Shown: in pieces, positions 35,208 to 49,682 of the stretch | Layout of the letters: each line of letters starts with the position of its first letter | How positions within the stretch are numbered: position 1 is the first letter of the stretch | Assembly (NCBI RefSeq): GCF_005503445.1 | Contig: NZ_SCOH01000017.1 | Coordinates: 1 to 64,000, forward strand | DNA from: Chitinivorax sp. B | Lineage (GTDB): Bacteria > Pseudomonadota > Gammaproteobacteria > Burkholderiales > SCOH01 | Length of the DNA: 64,000 nt | Reading direction: 5' to 3' | Program-made: the position numbers and the translations under genes | The notes under the pieces: generated by a model | Told to the model about the DNA's origin: nothing | The model's input: the letters and a program-made list of their open reading frames with translations, nothing else | The model's database searches: none

Positions 35208-38200
35208 TTGCGTCTTACACAAATCAAACTTGCCGGCTTCAAATCTTTTGTAGATCCACAGCAGATCCCTGTCCCTGGGCAGTTGGTTGCGGTGGTTGGC
35301 CCCAATGGTTGCGGTAAATCCAATGTAATTGATGCTGTGCGGTGGGTACTGGGTGAAAGTTCGGCCAAGCAATTGCGTGGCGAATCAATGCAGGATGTGA
35401 TTTTCAATGGTTCCGACCACCGTAAACCGGTAGGGCGGGCGTCCGTGGAATTGGTATTCGACAATAGCCTGGGCCGGGCAGCCGGGCAGTGGTCACAGTA
35501 TGCCGAGATTTCGATCAAGCGGGTGCTGACACGCCAGGGTGAATCCAGTTACTACATCAACCATATTCAGTGTCGGCGGCGGGATATTCAGGACCTGTTC
35601 CTGGGGACCGGTGTGGGCACACGTGGTTACGCGGTGATCGAGCAAGGCATGATCTCGCGCATTATCGAGGCGCGGCCGGAAGAATTACGGGTGTTTCTGG
35701 AGGAGGCGGCGGGCGTATCCAAATACAAGGAACGCCGCAAGGAGACGGAAGCCCGCTTGACTGATACCCGTGACAACCTGACGCGTGTCGATGATATCCG
35801 GCGTGAGCTGGAAGGTCAGCTTGAGAAACTGGCCGTGCAGGCGGAAGTGGCCGAAAAGTACCAGCATATGAAGTTGACGCTGGAAAACACTCAAAACCTA
35901 CTGGCATTGTTACGCAAGCAGGAAGCGCAGAAGGATCAGGGCAGGCTGGCACGGGACATTGCAGCGGCGATCAACGACCTTGAGGCAGCCACCGCGCAGC
36001 TGCGTGAAACGGAAAGCCAACTGGAGCAGCTACGCGAAACGCATTTCACTGCCAGTGACGAATTGCATAATGTACAGGGGCGCTTGTATGAGGCGAATGC
36101 CGAGGTGGCGCGACTGGAGCAGCAGATTGTCCATTTGAAGGACAGTCGCAATCGTATTGGAAACCAAATCAACCAAGCCAAGACGCAGTTGGCTCAATTG
36201 CAACAGCAAGCGGGAACGACCGATGAACTGGTGGTGCACTGGCGGTCGGAAAGCGAGGCACTGGCAGAGCGGGTGGAATTGACTCAAGAGGGCTTGCTTG
36301 AAGCAAATGATGCACTGCCTGCTGTGGAAACTGCTTGGCGTTCAGCTCAGCAATCCTACAGCGAAATCCAGCAAAAGCTTGCACAGGTTCAACAGGCGCG
36401 AGAGTTACAGGCGGCACATGGCAGCCATGCGCTGAAAACCATTCAGCAACTGGAAGCGCGCCGTGAACGCCTGCGCCAGGAGCAAGCTGCTCAACCCCAA
36501 GCTGATCGCGATGCATTGCTGGAGCTGGAGGAATCAGTCGGGGAGCTGGAAGCACGGCGACTGGCGTTGGAAGAAAGCCTATTCACTCTACAAGAGCAGG
36601 TGCCCAGGCTGGAGGCGACCAAACGAGATGCCCAGGCTGCACAACAACAAGTGCAACAGGCACTGACCAAGCTGGAGGCCCAGCATGCTGCGCTGGCACG
36701 ACTCCAGCGGCGCGGTGATGGCAACCAGCAACTGGAAGCCTGGCTGCAACATTTTGGTTTGACCGATCAACTGCGGTTTTGGCAAGGGTTGGACGTGCAA
36801 CCTGGCTGGGAGTCGGCTTTGGAAGCTGTCTTGTCCGAGCGACTCCAAGCACTGCCGCAACCAGATGCCGCCGCCGATCTGTTGTGCACACCCGCTCCCG
36901 CTCGACTGGCCTTGTATCAAGCGAAGGCTGTACCGGCGGGTTTGACTGCACCATTGGGTGATTGGCTGCCGTTGACCAGCAAGGTAACCATACGACAAGC
37001 AGCCTGTCAGTCAACCCTGCAGGATTGGTTGGCCAATGTGTGGTGCGTGGCAAATATCAACGACTTGACGGCAGCCCAGGCTGCCTTACCGCCAGGTGGT
37101 TGCTTGGTGTTGCAGAACGGCATAATGGTCACTCGAGCCGGTATGCGTTTTCATGCGGAAGACGACGTATTGTCAGGTGTGATGGTACGGCAGCGCGAGC
37201 TGGAGCAATTGGACAGCGATATGCTTGTACTGCAGGCATCCCTGGTACACGCGCAGGAGCAGGCTCATCTGGCAGATCAGGCTCATGCTCGCGCCTCAGC
37301 CGATTATCAGCACCAGCGGGGCGATAGTGAGCAGTTGGGGCGGCAGCTCCATCAGCAGCAGATGGAGCTGTTGAAACAGCAGCAAGCGCTGGAGCGTATT
37401 ACCCAGCGCAGCGATCAGATTGCTCGAGAGTTGGCGGAAATTGCCGATGCCATCTCGATGGAAAATGACGCGCATGGCGAAGCCGCCTATAAACAGGAAG
37501 AATTTGACGAGCAAGTGACGCACCTGAGTGAGGCCATGGCTTCGGTCAGTAGCCATCGCACCCAGGCTGAAGCGGCGCTGGAAGTTGCACGTAACCGTCT
37601 GCGCGATGCTGAGCGAGCGGCCCGCGAGGCGGAGTTTCAACTCAAGACTGCGCAAAATAAGATTGTCGAGCTGGAAGGGTTGAAGCGTGGGCATGGCGAG
37701 CAACGTGAAGATCTGCAGTCACGCATCGAGGAGTTGCAGATCGAATTGGAGGGCTTTGATCCAACTGTGCTGGATGAGGCTATCCAGGAAGCGCTCAACC
37801 GTCGTGGCGAGCGTGAAGTGGCGCTGGCCAAGGCACGTGATGCAGTGGGCCATGCCACCAACAAGCTGCGCGAGCTGGAAGCAGATAAGGTACGTATTGA
37901 ACATAGTCTGGAGCCGCTGCGTGAGCGCATCAACGAATTGCGCCTGAAGGAACAGGAGGCACGACTGGCGGTCGAACGTTTTACGCAGGAGTTGCAGGAA
38001 GCCGGTGCGGATGAGGCTGCGTTGATCCCATTGTTGGCAGCGAACACCAAGGTATCTTCGCTGGTTGGGCAGATCGGTGCGTTGACGCAGCAGCTGAACT
38101 CGCTGGGGGCGGTCAATCTGGCTGCCATGCAAGAGCTTGAAGAGTCGCGTACCCGCAAGGATTTCCTGGACGCTCAGGCGACTGACCTGACTGAAGCCAT

Positions 38201-38726
38201 GGAAATGCTGGAGGCGGCCATCCGTAAGATCGACAAGGAATCCAGTGACCTGTTGCAGGCTACCTTCGACAAGGTCAATGCCTCCATGACGGAATTGTTC
38301 CCGCTATTGTTTGGCGGCGGCCAGGCGCGGCTGGTGATGACAGGAGAGACTATTCTGGATGCAGGAGTGCAGGTGATTGCGCAACCGCCTGGCAAAAAGA
38401 ACAGTACCATTCACCTGCTGTCGGGTGGTGAAAAGGCGCTGACTGCGCTGAGTCTGGTGTTTGCGTTATTCCAGCTCAATCCTGCACCGTTTTGCCTGCT
38501 GGACGAAGTGGATGCACCGCTGGATGATGCCAATACCAGTCGTTTCTGCGATATGGTGAAGCGCATGTCGGCCAATACGCAGTTTTTGTATATCAGTCAC
38601 AATAAGATCACCATGGAAATGGCAGATCAGCTGGTGGGTATCACCATGCAGGAGAAGGGGGTATCACGAGTGGTGGCGGTGGATATCGAGGTGGCATTGT
38701 CAATGGCAGAGGCCGCCCCTGCCTGA
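35208..38726 (+). CDS. smc: Chromosome segregation SMC ATPase
   Basis: 1172 residues, full length. It starts at TTG 35208: the protein there reads LRLTQIKLAGFKSFVDPQ, the conserved SMC N-terminus, with CGGAA upstream; no ATG fits. Walker A GPNGCGKSN, then long coiled coils (about 165-500 and 665-1000), a hinge near 520-660, and C-terminal signature LSGGEKALTALSLV with Walker B FCLLDEVDAPLDD. SMC compacts and segregates the chromosome with ScpA and ScpB, which are not nearby. smc-zipA-ligA order is typical of betaproteobacteria. Confidence 0.96.
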   Translation: MRLTQIKLAGFKSFVDPQQIPVPGQLVAVVGPNGCGKSNVIDAVRWVLGESSAKQLRGESMQDVIFNGSDHRKPVGRASVELVFDNSLGRAAGQWSQYAEISIKRVLTRQGESSYYINHIQCRRRDIQDLFLGTGVGTRGYAVIEQGMISRIIEARPEELRVFLEEAAGVSKYKERRKETEARLTDTRDNLTRVDDIRRELEGQLEKLAVQAEVAEKYQHMKLTLENTQNLLALLRKQEAQKDQGRLARDIAAAINDLEAATAQLRETESQLEQLRETHFTASDELHNVQGRLYEANAEVARLEQQIVHLKDSRNRIGNQINQAKTQLAQLQQQAGTTDELVVHWRSESEALAERVELTQEGLLEANDALPAVETAWRSAQQSYSEIQQKLAQVQQARELQAAHGSHALKTIQQLEARRERLRQEQAAQPQADRDALLELEESVGELEARRLALEESLFTLQEQVPRLEATKRDAQAAQQQVQQALTKLEAQHAALARLQRRGDGNQQLEAWLQHFGLTDQLRFWQGLDVQPGWESALEAVLSERLQALPQPDAAADLLCTPAPARLALYQAKAVPAGLTAPLGDWLPLTSKVTIRQAACQSTLQDWLANVWCVANINDLTAAQAALPPGGCLVLQNGIMVTRAGMRFHAEDDVLSGVMVRQRELEQLDSDMLVLQASLVHAQEQAHLADQAHARASADYQHQRGDSEQLGRQLHQQQMELLKQQQALERITQRSDQIARELAEIADAISMENDAHGEAAYKQEEFDEQVTHLSEAMASVSSHRTQAEAALEVARNRLRDAERAAREAEFQLKTAQNKIVELEGLKRGHGEQREDLQSRIEELQIELEGFDPTVLDEAIQEALNRRGEREVALAKARDAVGHATNKLRELEADKVRIEHSLEPLRERINELRLKEQEARLAVERFTQELQEAGADEAALIPLLAANTKVSSLVGQIGALTQQLNSLGAVNLAAMQELEESRTRKDFLDAQATDLTEAMEMLEAAIRKIDKESSDLLQATFDKVNASMTELFPLLFGGGQARLVMTGETILDAGVQVIAQPPGKKNSTIHLLSGGEKALTALSLVFALFQLNPAPFCLLDEVDAPLDDANTSRFCDMVKRMSANTQFLYISHNKITMEMADQLVGITMQEKGVSRVVAVDIEVALSMAEAAPA

Positions 38727-38918
38727 GCGAGAATAAAGCGCGCGGTCAACGGACCGACAGTTGCCGCGTTGCTGCCGAATGTAAGCCGATACTAAAGTAG
38801 TTGTCGCTTTTTGGCAGTATGTCGGAAAATGAGAGTCCATCCTGCTGTGTGGGCCGATTGGTTCGCGCTGTCGGATGGATGCCAAGTTAAACCCGTAGTC
38901 GAGTCATCCAAACCCCAC

Positions 38919-42094
<3,176 letters not shown>

Positions 42095-42153
42095 CCAATC
42101 GGACACCACCCAGCACGACCAATCCGATCGAATCGAAACGAAGGGGAATTTGA

Positions 42154-43035
42154 ATGCAGAAGGTCAAGAAAGCAGTGTTCCCGGTTGCAGGAATGGGCAC
42201 GCGCTTTTTACCTGCCACCAAGGCAAGTCCGAAGGAAATGATGCCGGTTGTTGACAAGCCGTTGATTCAATATGCGGTGGAGGAAGCCGTTGAGGCTGGT
42301 ATCACCGAGATGATCTTCATCACCGGACGCAACAAGCGCTCCATCGAAGATCACTTCGACAAAGCCTACGAGCTGGAAAACGAGCTGGAGATGCGTAGCA
42401 AGCATCAAATGCTCGAAATCGTGCAAAGTATCATTCCGAAAAATGTGACCTGCATCTACATCCGTCAACCAGAAGCATTGGGGCTGGGGCACGCGGTGCT
42501 CTGCGCCCAGCCGGTGGTTGGGCATGAGCCGTTCGCCGTGATCCTGGCCGATGATCTGTGCGATGCCAAGAAGCCTGTCATGAAGCAGATGGTGGATGAG
42601 TTCGATCGTTGCCATTGTTCGATTCTGGGTGTGGAAAACGTCGAGCCGGAGCAGACTGGCTCGTATGGCATCGTGGCGGTTGATGAAGAAAAGCCGCATG
42701 TGCACAGGATTCGTTCCATTGTTGAGAAGCCGAAACCCGCTGAAGCACCGTCAACGTTGGCCGTAGTGGGTCGATACATCCTTACCCCACGCATTTTCGA
42801 CATGCTGTTGAATGTGCAGCCTGGCGCGGGTGGCGAGATTCAGTTGACTGACGGAATTGCTGCATTGCTGAAATACGAAGCAGCTTTTGCATATGAATAC
42901 GATGGCATTCGTTATGATTGCGGTTCGAAGATGGGTTATCTGCAAGCTACCATTCAGTACGGTTTGAAGCATCCCGAGGTTGGCGCAAAATTTGCCGAAT
43001 ACCTTAAACAGCATCACTGCGACTGGGTAGCGTAA
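42154..43035 (+). CDS. galU: UTP-glucose-1-phosphate uridylyltransferase
   Basis: 293 residues. The nucleotide-binding start [20 protein letters not shown] and [14 protein letters not shown] are intact, as are the [10 protein letters not shown] segment and IVEKPKP. It makes UDP-glucose from UTP and glucose-1-phosphate; Ugd in this window uses the product. GAAGGGGAA lies upstream of the start. A strong terminator follows. Confidence 0.96.
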   Translation: MQKVKKAVFPVAGMGTRFLPATKASPKEMMPVVDKPLIQYAVEEAVEAGITEMIFITGRNKRSIEDHFDKAYELENELEMRSKHQMLEIVQSIIPKNVTCIYIRQPEALGLGHAVLCAQPVVGHEPFAVILADDLCDAKKPVMKQMVDEFDRCHCSILGVENVEPEQTGSYGIVAVDEEKPHVHRIRSIVEKPKPAEAPSTLAVVGRYILTPRIFDMLLNVQPGAGGEIQLTDGIAALLKYEAAFAYEYDGIRYDCGSKMGYLQATIQYGLKHPEVGAKFAEYLKQHHCDWVA

Positions 43036-43056
43036 GCGCTCAGTGCAATTGAAAAA

Positions 43057-43085
43057 GGCACACGTCACCGGCGTGTGCCTTTTTT
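43057..43085 (+). terminator. Rho-independent terminator after galU
   Basis: GGCACACG (43057-43064) pairs with CGTGTGCC (43072-43079), followed by six T and preceded by five A. Works in both directions in principle. Confidence 0.93.
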
Positions 43086-43220
43086 GTTTCGCTTTACCCG
43101 TATTTACCCCGCCAAGCCGCGCCAGTGCTGGCGTTACCCGCAGAAACGGCCGATAATGAAAATATCCCGTCTCGCCATCTCTCAGTGCGAGGCGCCTAAC
43201 ATCCAGTCAGAGGAGATGCG

Positions 43221-43967
43221 ATGCTTGCCATCATCGGCGGCACGGGCATGACCCAGCTTGCCAATCTTGAAATTACCCATCGACAGGTAATCCGTACCCC
43301 CTACGGTGAACCCTCTGGACCACTCACATTTGGTCGTATCAATCAACACAATGTGGTGTTTCTGGCTCGCCATGGTTATGGGCACACCATACCACCGCAC
43401 GAAATCAATTACCGTGCCAACGTCTGGGCATTATCGACACAGAAAGTCAAACGCATCATTGCGGTTGCCTCGGTGGGGGGCATCAAACCTGAGTTGGGGC
43501 CCGGTGTGCTGGCCGTGCCCAATCAGCTGATCGATTACACTTACGGTCGTAAATTCACCTATTTTGAAGGAGGTGAGAAACCGGTTACACATGTGGACTT
43601 TACCGAACCCTATTCAGACCGTTTGCGCAAACGTCTGTTGAAAGCAGCCAAGGCTGCCAAGGTGCCGGTGCATGACGGTGGGGTGTATGCAGCCATGCAG
43701 GGGCCACGCCTGGAAACGGCTGCCGAGATCAATCGCCTAGAGCGTGATGGTGCCACCATGGTGGGCATGACCGGCATGCCGGAAGCCGCATTGGCGCGTG
43801 AATTGGGTATCGAGTACGCCGCACTGGCCGTGGTGGCCAACTATGCGGCTGGCCGTCAGCCGCAAGGCAAAGCCATCGACATGTCGGCGATTCATGATGT
43901 GCTGACGGCCTCCATGGAACAAGTAAGAGATATCTTGGAATACGTGGTGGATCACGATGCCGATTAA
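43221..43967 (+). CDS. S-methyl-5'-thioinosine (or thioadenosine) phosphorylase
   Basis: 248 residues. Type-2 purine nucleoside phosphorylase family with [10 protein letters not shown] at the N-terminus, [18 protein letters not shown], and [20 protein letters not shown]. The pattern is closer to the Pseudomonas methylthioinosine phosphorylase group than to eukaryotic MTAP, but specificity rests on few residues. It recycles the methylthio moiety formed in polyamine synthesis. The stop overlaps def by 11 bases. Confidence 0.87.
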   Translation: MLAIIGGTGMTQLANLEITHRQVIRTPYGEPSGPLTFGRINQHNVVFLARHGYGHTIPPHEINYRANVWALSTQKVKRIIAVASVGGIKPELGPGVLAVPNQLIDYTYGRKFTYFEGGEKPVTHVDFTEPYSDRLRKRLLKAAKAAKVPVHDGGVYAAMQGPRLETAAEINRLERDGATMVGMTGMPEAALARELGIEYAALAVVANYAAGRQPQGKAIDMSAIHDVLTASMEQVRDILEYVVDHDAD

Positions 43968-44499
43968 ATCAGTACTGAAAATGGGCGATCCGTTGCTCTG
44001 GCAACAGGCCAAGCCGGTCGAGACATTTGATACGCCAGGGTTACATGGTCTGATTCGTGACCTGGAAGACACCATGTCGGCGATGAATGGTGCAGGTATC
44101 GCCGCCCCGCAGATTGGGGTCAGTCTGCAAGTGGTGATTTTTGGCAGTCACGAACCCCGGGACAATCCACGCTATCCGGATGCAGGTCATGTGCCCTATA
44201 CCGTGCTGTGCAATCCTGAAATCGATCCATTGGGCGATGAGATGGAAGAGGACTGGGAAGGTTGTCTGTCAGTGCCGGGTTTACGGGGGCTGGTGCCCCG
44301 CTACAGCGCCATCCGCTATCGTGGGCAGGATCAATATGGCCAATCGATTGACCGTACGGTAACGGGTTTTCATGCCCGTGTGGTGCAACATGAATGCGAC
44401 CATCTGTGGGGTGTGCTATACCCGATGCGGGTACAGGACATGAAACAGTTCGGATTTACCGACGTATTGTTCCCGGAAATGCAAGGTGAGGAAGACTAG
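43957..44499 (+). CDS. def: Peptide deformylase
   Basis: 180 residues with the three metal/active-site motifs: [18 protein letters not shown] and QHECDHLWG (the Trp replaces the more common Asp/Asn after HECDHL). It removes formyl from nascent protein N-termini. It starts 11 bases inside the upstream phosphorylase gene. It is not next to fmt, so it may be a second deformylase; the main def-fmt pair would be elsewhere. Confidence 0.92.
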   Translation: MPIKSVLKMGDPLLWQQAKPVETFDTPGLHGLIRDLEDTMSAMNGAGIAAPQIGVSLQVVIFGSHEPRDNPRYPDAGHVPYTVLCNPEIDPLGDEMEEDWEGCLSVPGLRGLVPRYSAIRYRGQDQYGQSIDRTVTGFHARVVQHECDHLWGVLYPMRVQDMKQFGFTDVLFPEMQGEED

Positions 44500-44558
44500 T
44501 GTAATGCCCTGCGTTGCATTGATCACCGATCACGGTGATGTTGAAAAGGAAAGTCAGA

Positions 44559-44969
44559 ATGCCCGTGCAGTTGATCACACAGTGGTGGCGTGAACAGAAA
44601 GAGAAAGAACGGTGTGCCTTGGCGGCGGGTGAGATTTCGGCCGATGAATGCCATATGGATGAGCTGTTTCCTGATGCCTTCATTGAGCAGACCGAACAGT
44701 TGCTCAGGGCCTTCATTGCGGAAATCGATCAATGTGCCACAACGGACACCGGCTTTCCAAGGGTGATGAAAGGCATCGAAGTCCTGGTGTTGGCACTCAA
44801 CGAAGTCAACGATCAGTTTGATGGCAGCGTCATCGAGACCGGTGAGCGCGAAGCGTTATGTGACTTCATTGATCAGGTCATCGTAAACAGAGGTATCGAC
44901 ATCGAGGCGTTGGCGGCGTCACAACAATGCAGTCGTTATGAACTGACTGATAGCTGGCGCGATTGGTAG
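44559..44969 (+). CDS. Small helical protein, DUF5713-like
   Basis: 136 residues from ATG 44559 (AGGAAAG upstream). Mostly helical and acidic, with the C-terminal pattern EREALCDFIDQVIVNRGIDI followed by a closing DSWRDW, which resembles DUF5713 proteins; the family call is tentative. No signal or membrane segment. It ends 66 bases before pseB and may be unrelated to the glycosylation island. Confidence 0.55.
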   Translation: MPVQLITQWWREQKEKERCALAAGEISADECHMDELFPDAFIEQTEQLLRAFIAEIDQCATTDTGFPRVMKGIEVLVLALNEVNDQFDGSVIETGEREALCDFIDQVIVNRGIDIEALAASQQCSRYELTDSWRDW

Positions 44970-47182
<2,213 letters not shown>

Positions 47183-47186
47183 CACA

Positions 47187-48263
47187 ATGGCTGTTCATTT
47201 TGGCAAGCGTAAGGTTGGCGATGGCGAACCTTGTTTTATTACCTACGAAGCCGGCCCCACCCATGACGGCCTAGTATCTGCAAAACGATTGGTCAAGCTG
47301 GCCAGCGAGGCCGGTGCCGACGCGGTGAAGTTCCAGATTCTGGATCCAGACCGATTGGTGGCAGACAAAAAACTGTTGTTCAGCTACGAAGTGTTGGTTG
47401 ACAAGGCCACGGGCAGGCTTGAAACCGTGGAGGAACCCTTATATGACATCCTTTGCCGTCGTTCGATGGGCCATGTCGAATGGCGGGAACTGAAAGCCTA
47501 TTGCGATGAGCTTGGCTTGGCATTTTTCGCCACGGTTGGGTTTGACGACGAAATCGCCTTGTTGGAAAGCCTACATTGCGATTCGATCAAGATCGCCTCT
47601 GCCGATGTCAATCATTTCCCCCTGATCCGCAAAGCGGCTCGTACTGGCATGTGTATTCAGCTGGATACTGGCAATGCCTCGCTAGGTGAGGTTGAACAGG
47701 CGGTGGATGTGATTCGCAGTGAAGGCAATGAGAACATCATCATCCACCAATGCCCCAGTGGCTATCCGGCACGGTTGGAAAGCATCAATCTCAATATCAT
47801 CAAAACCCTGAAGCAGATGTTTCCCTATCCGGTGGCGTTTTCCGACCATACTCCGGGCTGGGAGATGGATGTGGCTGCGTTGGCGGTTGGCGCCAACCTG
47901 TTGGAAAAAACCATTACCGAAGACCGCTGCACCCGCAGTGTGGAGCATGTGTTTTCGCTGGAACCGCAAGATATGCGCCAATTCATCCAGACCATTCGCG
48001 ATGTGGAAACGGCGTTTGGCGGTAATCGGCGCATCTTGCATGCAGAGGAGCTAGCCAAACGCAAACGCATCCGCCGCAGCGTGCACCTGAATCAACCAGT
48101 ACAGGCCGGGCAGAAGCTGGCTGATGTGGCGGTCGAATTCCGTCGCCCCGGTTTTGGAATTACGCCAGATCAGTACGAAGGCCTATTACAGTGCACTTTC
48201 AATCAGGCATTGCCAGTAGGCACTTTGCTGGCACCGGAACACCTTCGTAGTAGTGAGGGTTGA
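47187..48263 (+). CDS. NeuB-family nonulosonate synthase (second paralogue)
   Basis: 358 residues. TIM barrel with EAGPTHDG and ADAVKFQIL, PEP/metal region FSDHTPGWEMDVAALAVGAN, EKTIT, and a C-terminal SAF (antifreeze-like) domain (about 290-350, RRSVHLNQPVQAGQKL). It is clearly of the sialic/legionaminic/pseudaminic synthase family but differs from the typical PseI encoded at 54.1 kb (shorter homology, different N-terminus). It may condense PEP with a modified 6-deoxy sugar or make a second nonulosonic acid. It sits directly between pseC and the HisH/HisF/amidotransferase set, all closely spaced. Confidence 0.85.
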   Translation: MAVHFGKRKVGDGEPCFITYEAGPTHDGLVSAKRLVKLASEAGADAVKFQILDPDRLVADKKLLFSYEVLVDKATGRLETVEEPLYDILCRRSMGHVEWRELKAYCDELGLAFFATVGFDDEIALLESLHCDSIKIASADVNHFPLIRKAARTGMCIQLDTGNASLGEVEQAVDVIRSEGNENIIIHQCPSGYPARLESINLNIIKTLKQMFPYPVAFSDHTPGWEMDVAALAVGANLLEKTITEDRCTRSVEHVFSLEPQDMRQFIQTIRDVETAFGGNRRILHAEELAKRKRIRRSVHLNQPVQAGQKLADVAVEFRRPGFGITPDQYEGLLQCTFNQALPVGTLLAPEHLRSSEG

Positions 48264-48266
48264 GCA

Positions 48267-48926
48267 ATGAGTTTGCGAATTGGGATCGCCGATTATGGCA
48301 TCGGCAACATGCGCTCCGTCTGCAATGCCATACTGGCCGCAGGTGGGCAGGCCGATATCGTGACCGATCCAAATGCCTTGCGTCGTTACGATAAGTTGAT
48401 CCTGCCCGGTGTTGGCGCGTTTGGCGATGCGGCACGCCAGTTGCAGGATAGCGGCATGGCGGCTGCGTTGACGGAGCTGCAGCGAGCAGGCAAGGACATC
48501 ATGGGTATCTGCCTGGGCATGCAATTGATGTGTATCGATTCCAGTGAAGATGGTTTGCATCAAGGGTTAGGGTGGTTTGATGCCCATGTACGGCGCTTCC
48601 CTGATCAGCTGGGCCAGAAGGTGCCACATATCGGCTGGAATGATCTGAGCTTCCCACGCAACCATCCGGTACTGCTTGACCTGACAGCCCATCCCGATGT
48701 GTACTTTGTGCACAGTTACCGTGTGGAAGCGACCGATGCCACTGATGTGCTGGCCTGGTGTGACTATGGTGAACCGTTTGCGGCGATGATTGCGCGCGAT
48801 AATCTGATCGGCATCCAGTTTCATCCGGAAAAGAGCCAACGCATCGGCTTGGCCATCCTCAAGAACTTCATCATCACCCAGACGGCGGTCAGCGTGCCGC
48901 GGGAAGCCGAGGCGCTTGCATGCTGA
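48267..48926 (+). CDS. hisH: HisH-type glutamine amidotransferase of the glycan cluster
   Basis: 219 residues. Class I glutaminase with IADYGIGNMRSVCNA at the N-terminus, nucleophile Cys in GICLGMQLM and His-Glu in GIQFHPEKS. In O-antigen and flagellin-sugar clusters, such a HisH partner feeds ammonia to a HisF-like barrel and a WbpG/PseA amidotransferase that builds acetamidino groups. It overlaps the HisF gene by 7 bases. It is unlikely to be the histidine-pathway copy because no other his genes are here. Confidence 0.9.
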   Translation: MSLRIGIADYGIGNMRSVCNAILAAGGQADIVTDPNALRRYDKLILPGVGAFGDAARQLQDSGMAAALTELQRAGKDIMGICLGMQLMCIDSSEDGLHQGLGWFDAHVRRFPDQLGQKVPHIGWNDLSFPRNHPVLLDLTAHPDVYFVHSYRVEATDATDVLAWCDYGEPFAAMIARDNLIGIQFHPEKSQRIGLAILKNFIITQTAVSVPREAEALAC

Positions 48927-49681
48927 AAAAGCGCCTGATTGCTGTATTGATTCTGCGTGATGGGCAAGTGGTGCAAAGTGTGCGATTCAAACACACCAAT
49001 GTCATTCATTATGATGCAGTCCATGCTGTTGAGTGCTTCAACAAATGGGCTGTCGATGAATTGGTGATGCTGAATGTCTCGCCTGATGCAGCATCGGCCA
49101 AGGGATTTGCTGAGGTGGTGCGAAATATCTCCGGCCAGTGTTTCGTGCCTTTGTCTGCCGGTGGCTGGATCACCGATGCCAGCTATGCAGAAGAACTGCT
49201 ACGTAGTGGGGCTGACAAGCTGGTCCTCAATACAGCCTTTCATACCCAACCCGAGCTCACCCAGTCGCTGTCTGCCCGTTACGGCAGGCAGTGCATTGTG
49301 GCGTCGATGGATGTCAAACAGCACGAATCCGGCCAGGCGACGGTCATGGTCAATCGTGGCCGGGACGATACCGCTATCAGCCCGGTGGAGTGGGCCAAAC
49401 AGGTTGTGGCATTGGGGGCAGGTGAGATTTTCTTCAATTCCATCGATCACGATGGTGCCCGCAAAGGTTACAACCTACCGATACTGACGGAGGTGTGCCA
49501 TGCGGTGGATGTGCCGGTGATTGCGTTTGGTGGTGTGTTCACTTGGCAGCACCTGGTCGATGGACTGAATGCTGGCGCGCAGGCCGCTGCTGCGGCCAAT
49601 ATCTTCCACTACACTGAGCATAGCACCCGCAAGGCCAAGCGGTATCTGGTCGAGGCGGGCATTCCAGTCAGGAGCGAATAA
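48920..49681 (+). CDS. hisF: HisF-type ammonia-channel barrel of the glycan cluster
   Basis: 253 residues. It keeps the HisF TIM-barrel frame (RLIAVLILRDGQVVQSVRFK, LSAGGWI, KLVLNTAF, FNSIDHDGARKGYN, VIAFGGV) but with LILRDG instead of the usual CLDVxxG, so the histidine-type active site is altered. This is the common form in amidino-sugar gene sets. It ends one base before the amidotransferase gene. Confidence 0.88.
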   Translation: MLKKRLIAVLILRDGQVVQSVRFKHTNVIHYDAVHAVECFNKWAVDELVMLNVSPDAASAKGFAEVVRNISGQCFVPLSAGGWITDASYAEELLRSGADKLVLNTAFHTQPELTQSLSARYGRQCIVASMDVKQHESGQATVMVNRGRDDTAISPVEWAKQVVALGAGEIFFNSIDHDGARKGYNLPILTEVCHAVDVPVIAFGGVFTWQHLVDGLNAGAQAAAAANIFHYTEHSTRKAKRYLVEAGIPVRSE

Positions 49682-49682
49682 T

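Noticed and set aside
43149-43156. GCCGATAA, the sigma-28 -10 motif, upstream of the methylthioinosine phosphorylase gene
   Set aside because: No TAAA lies 15 bases upstream (the bases there are GC-rich), and the downstream gene is housekeeping.
48267-49681. hisH and hisF as part of histidine synthesis
   Set aside because: No other his genes are nearby, the HisF active-site start is altered, and the set abuts an N-acetyl sugar amidotransferase.
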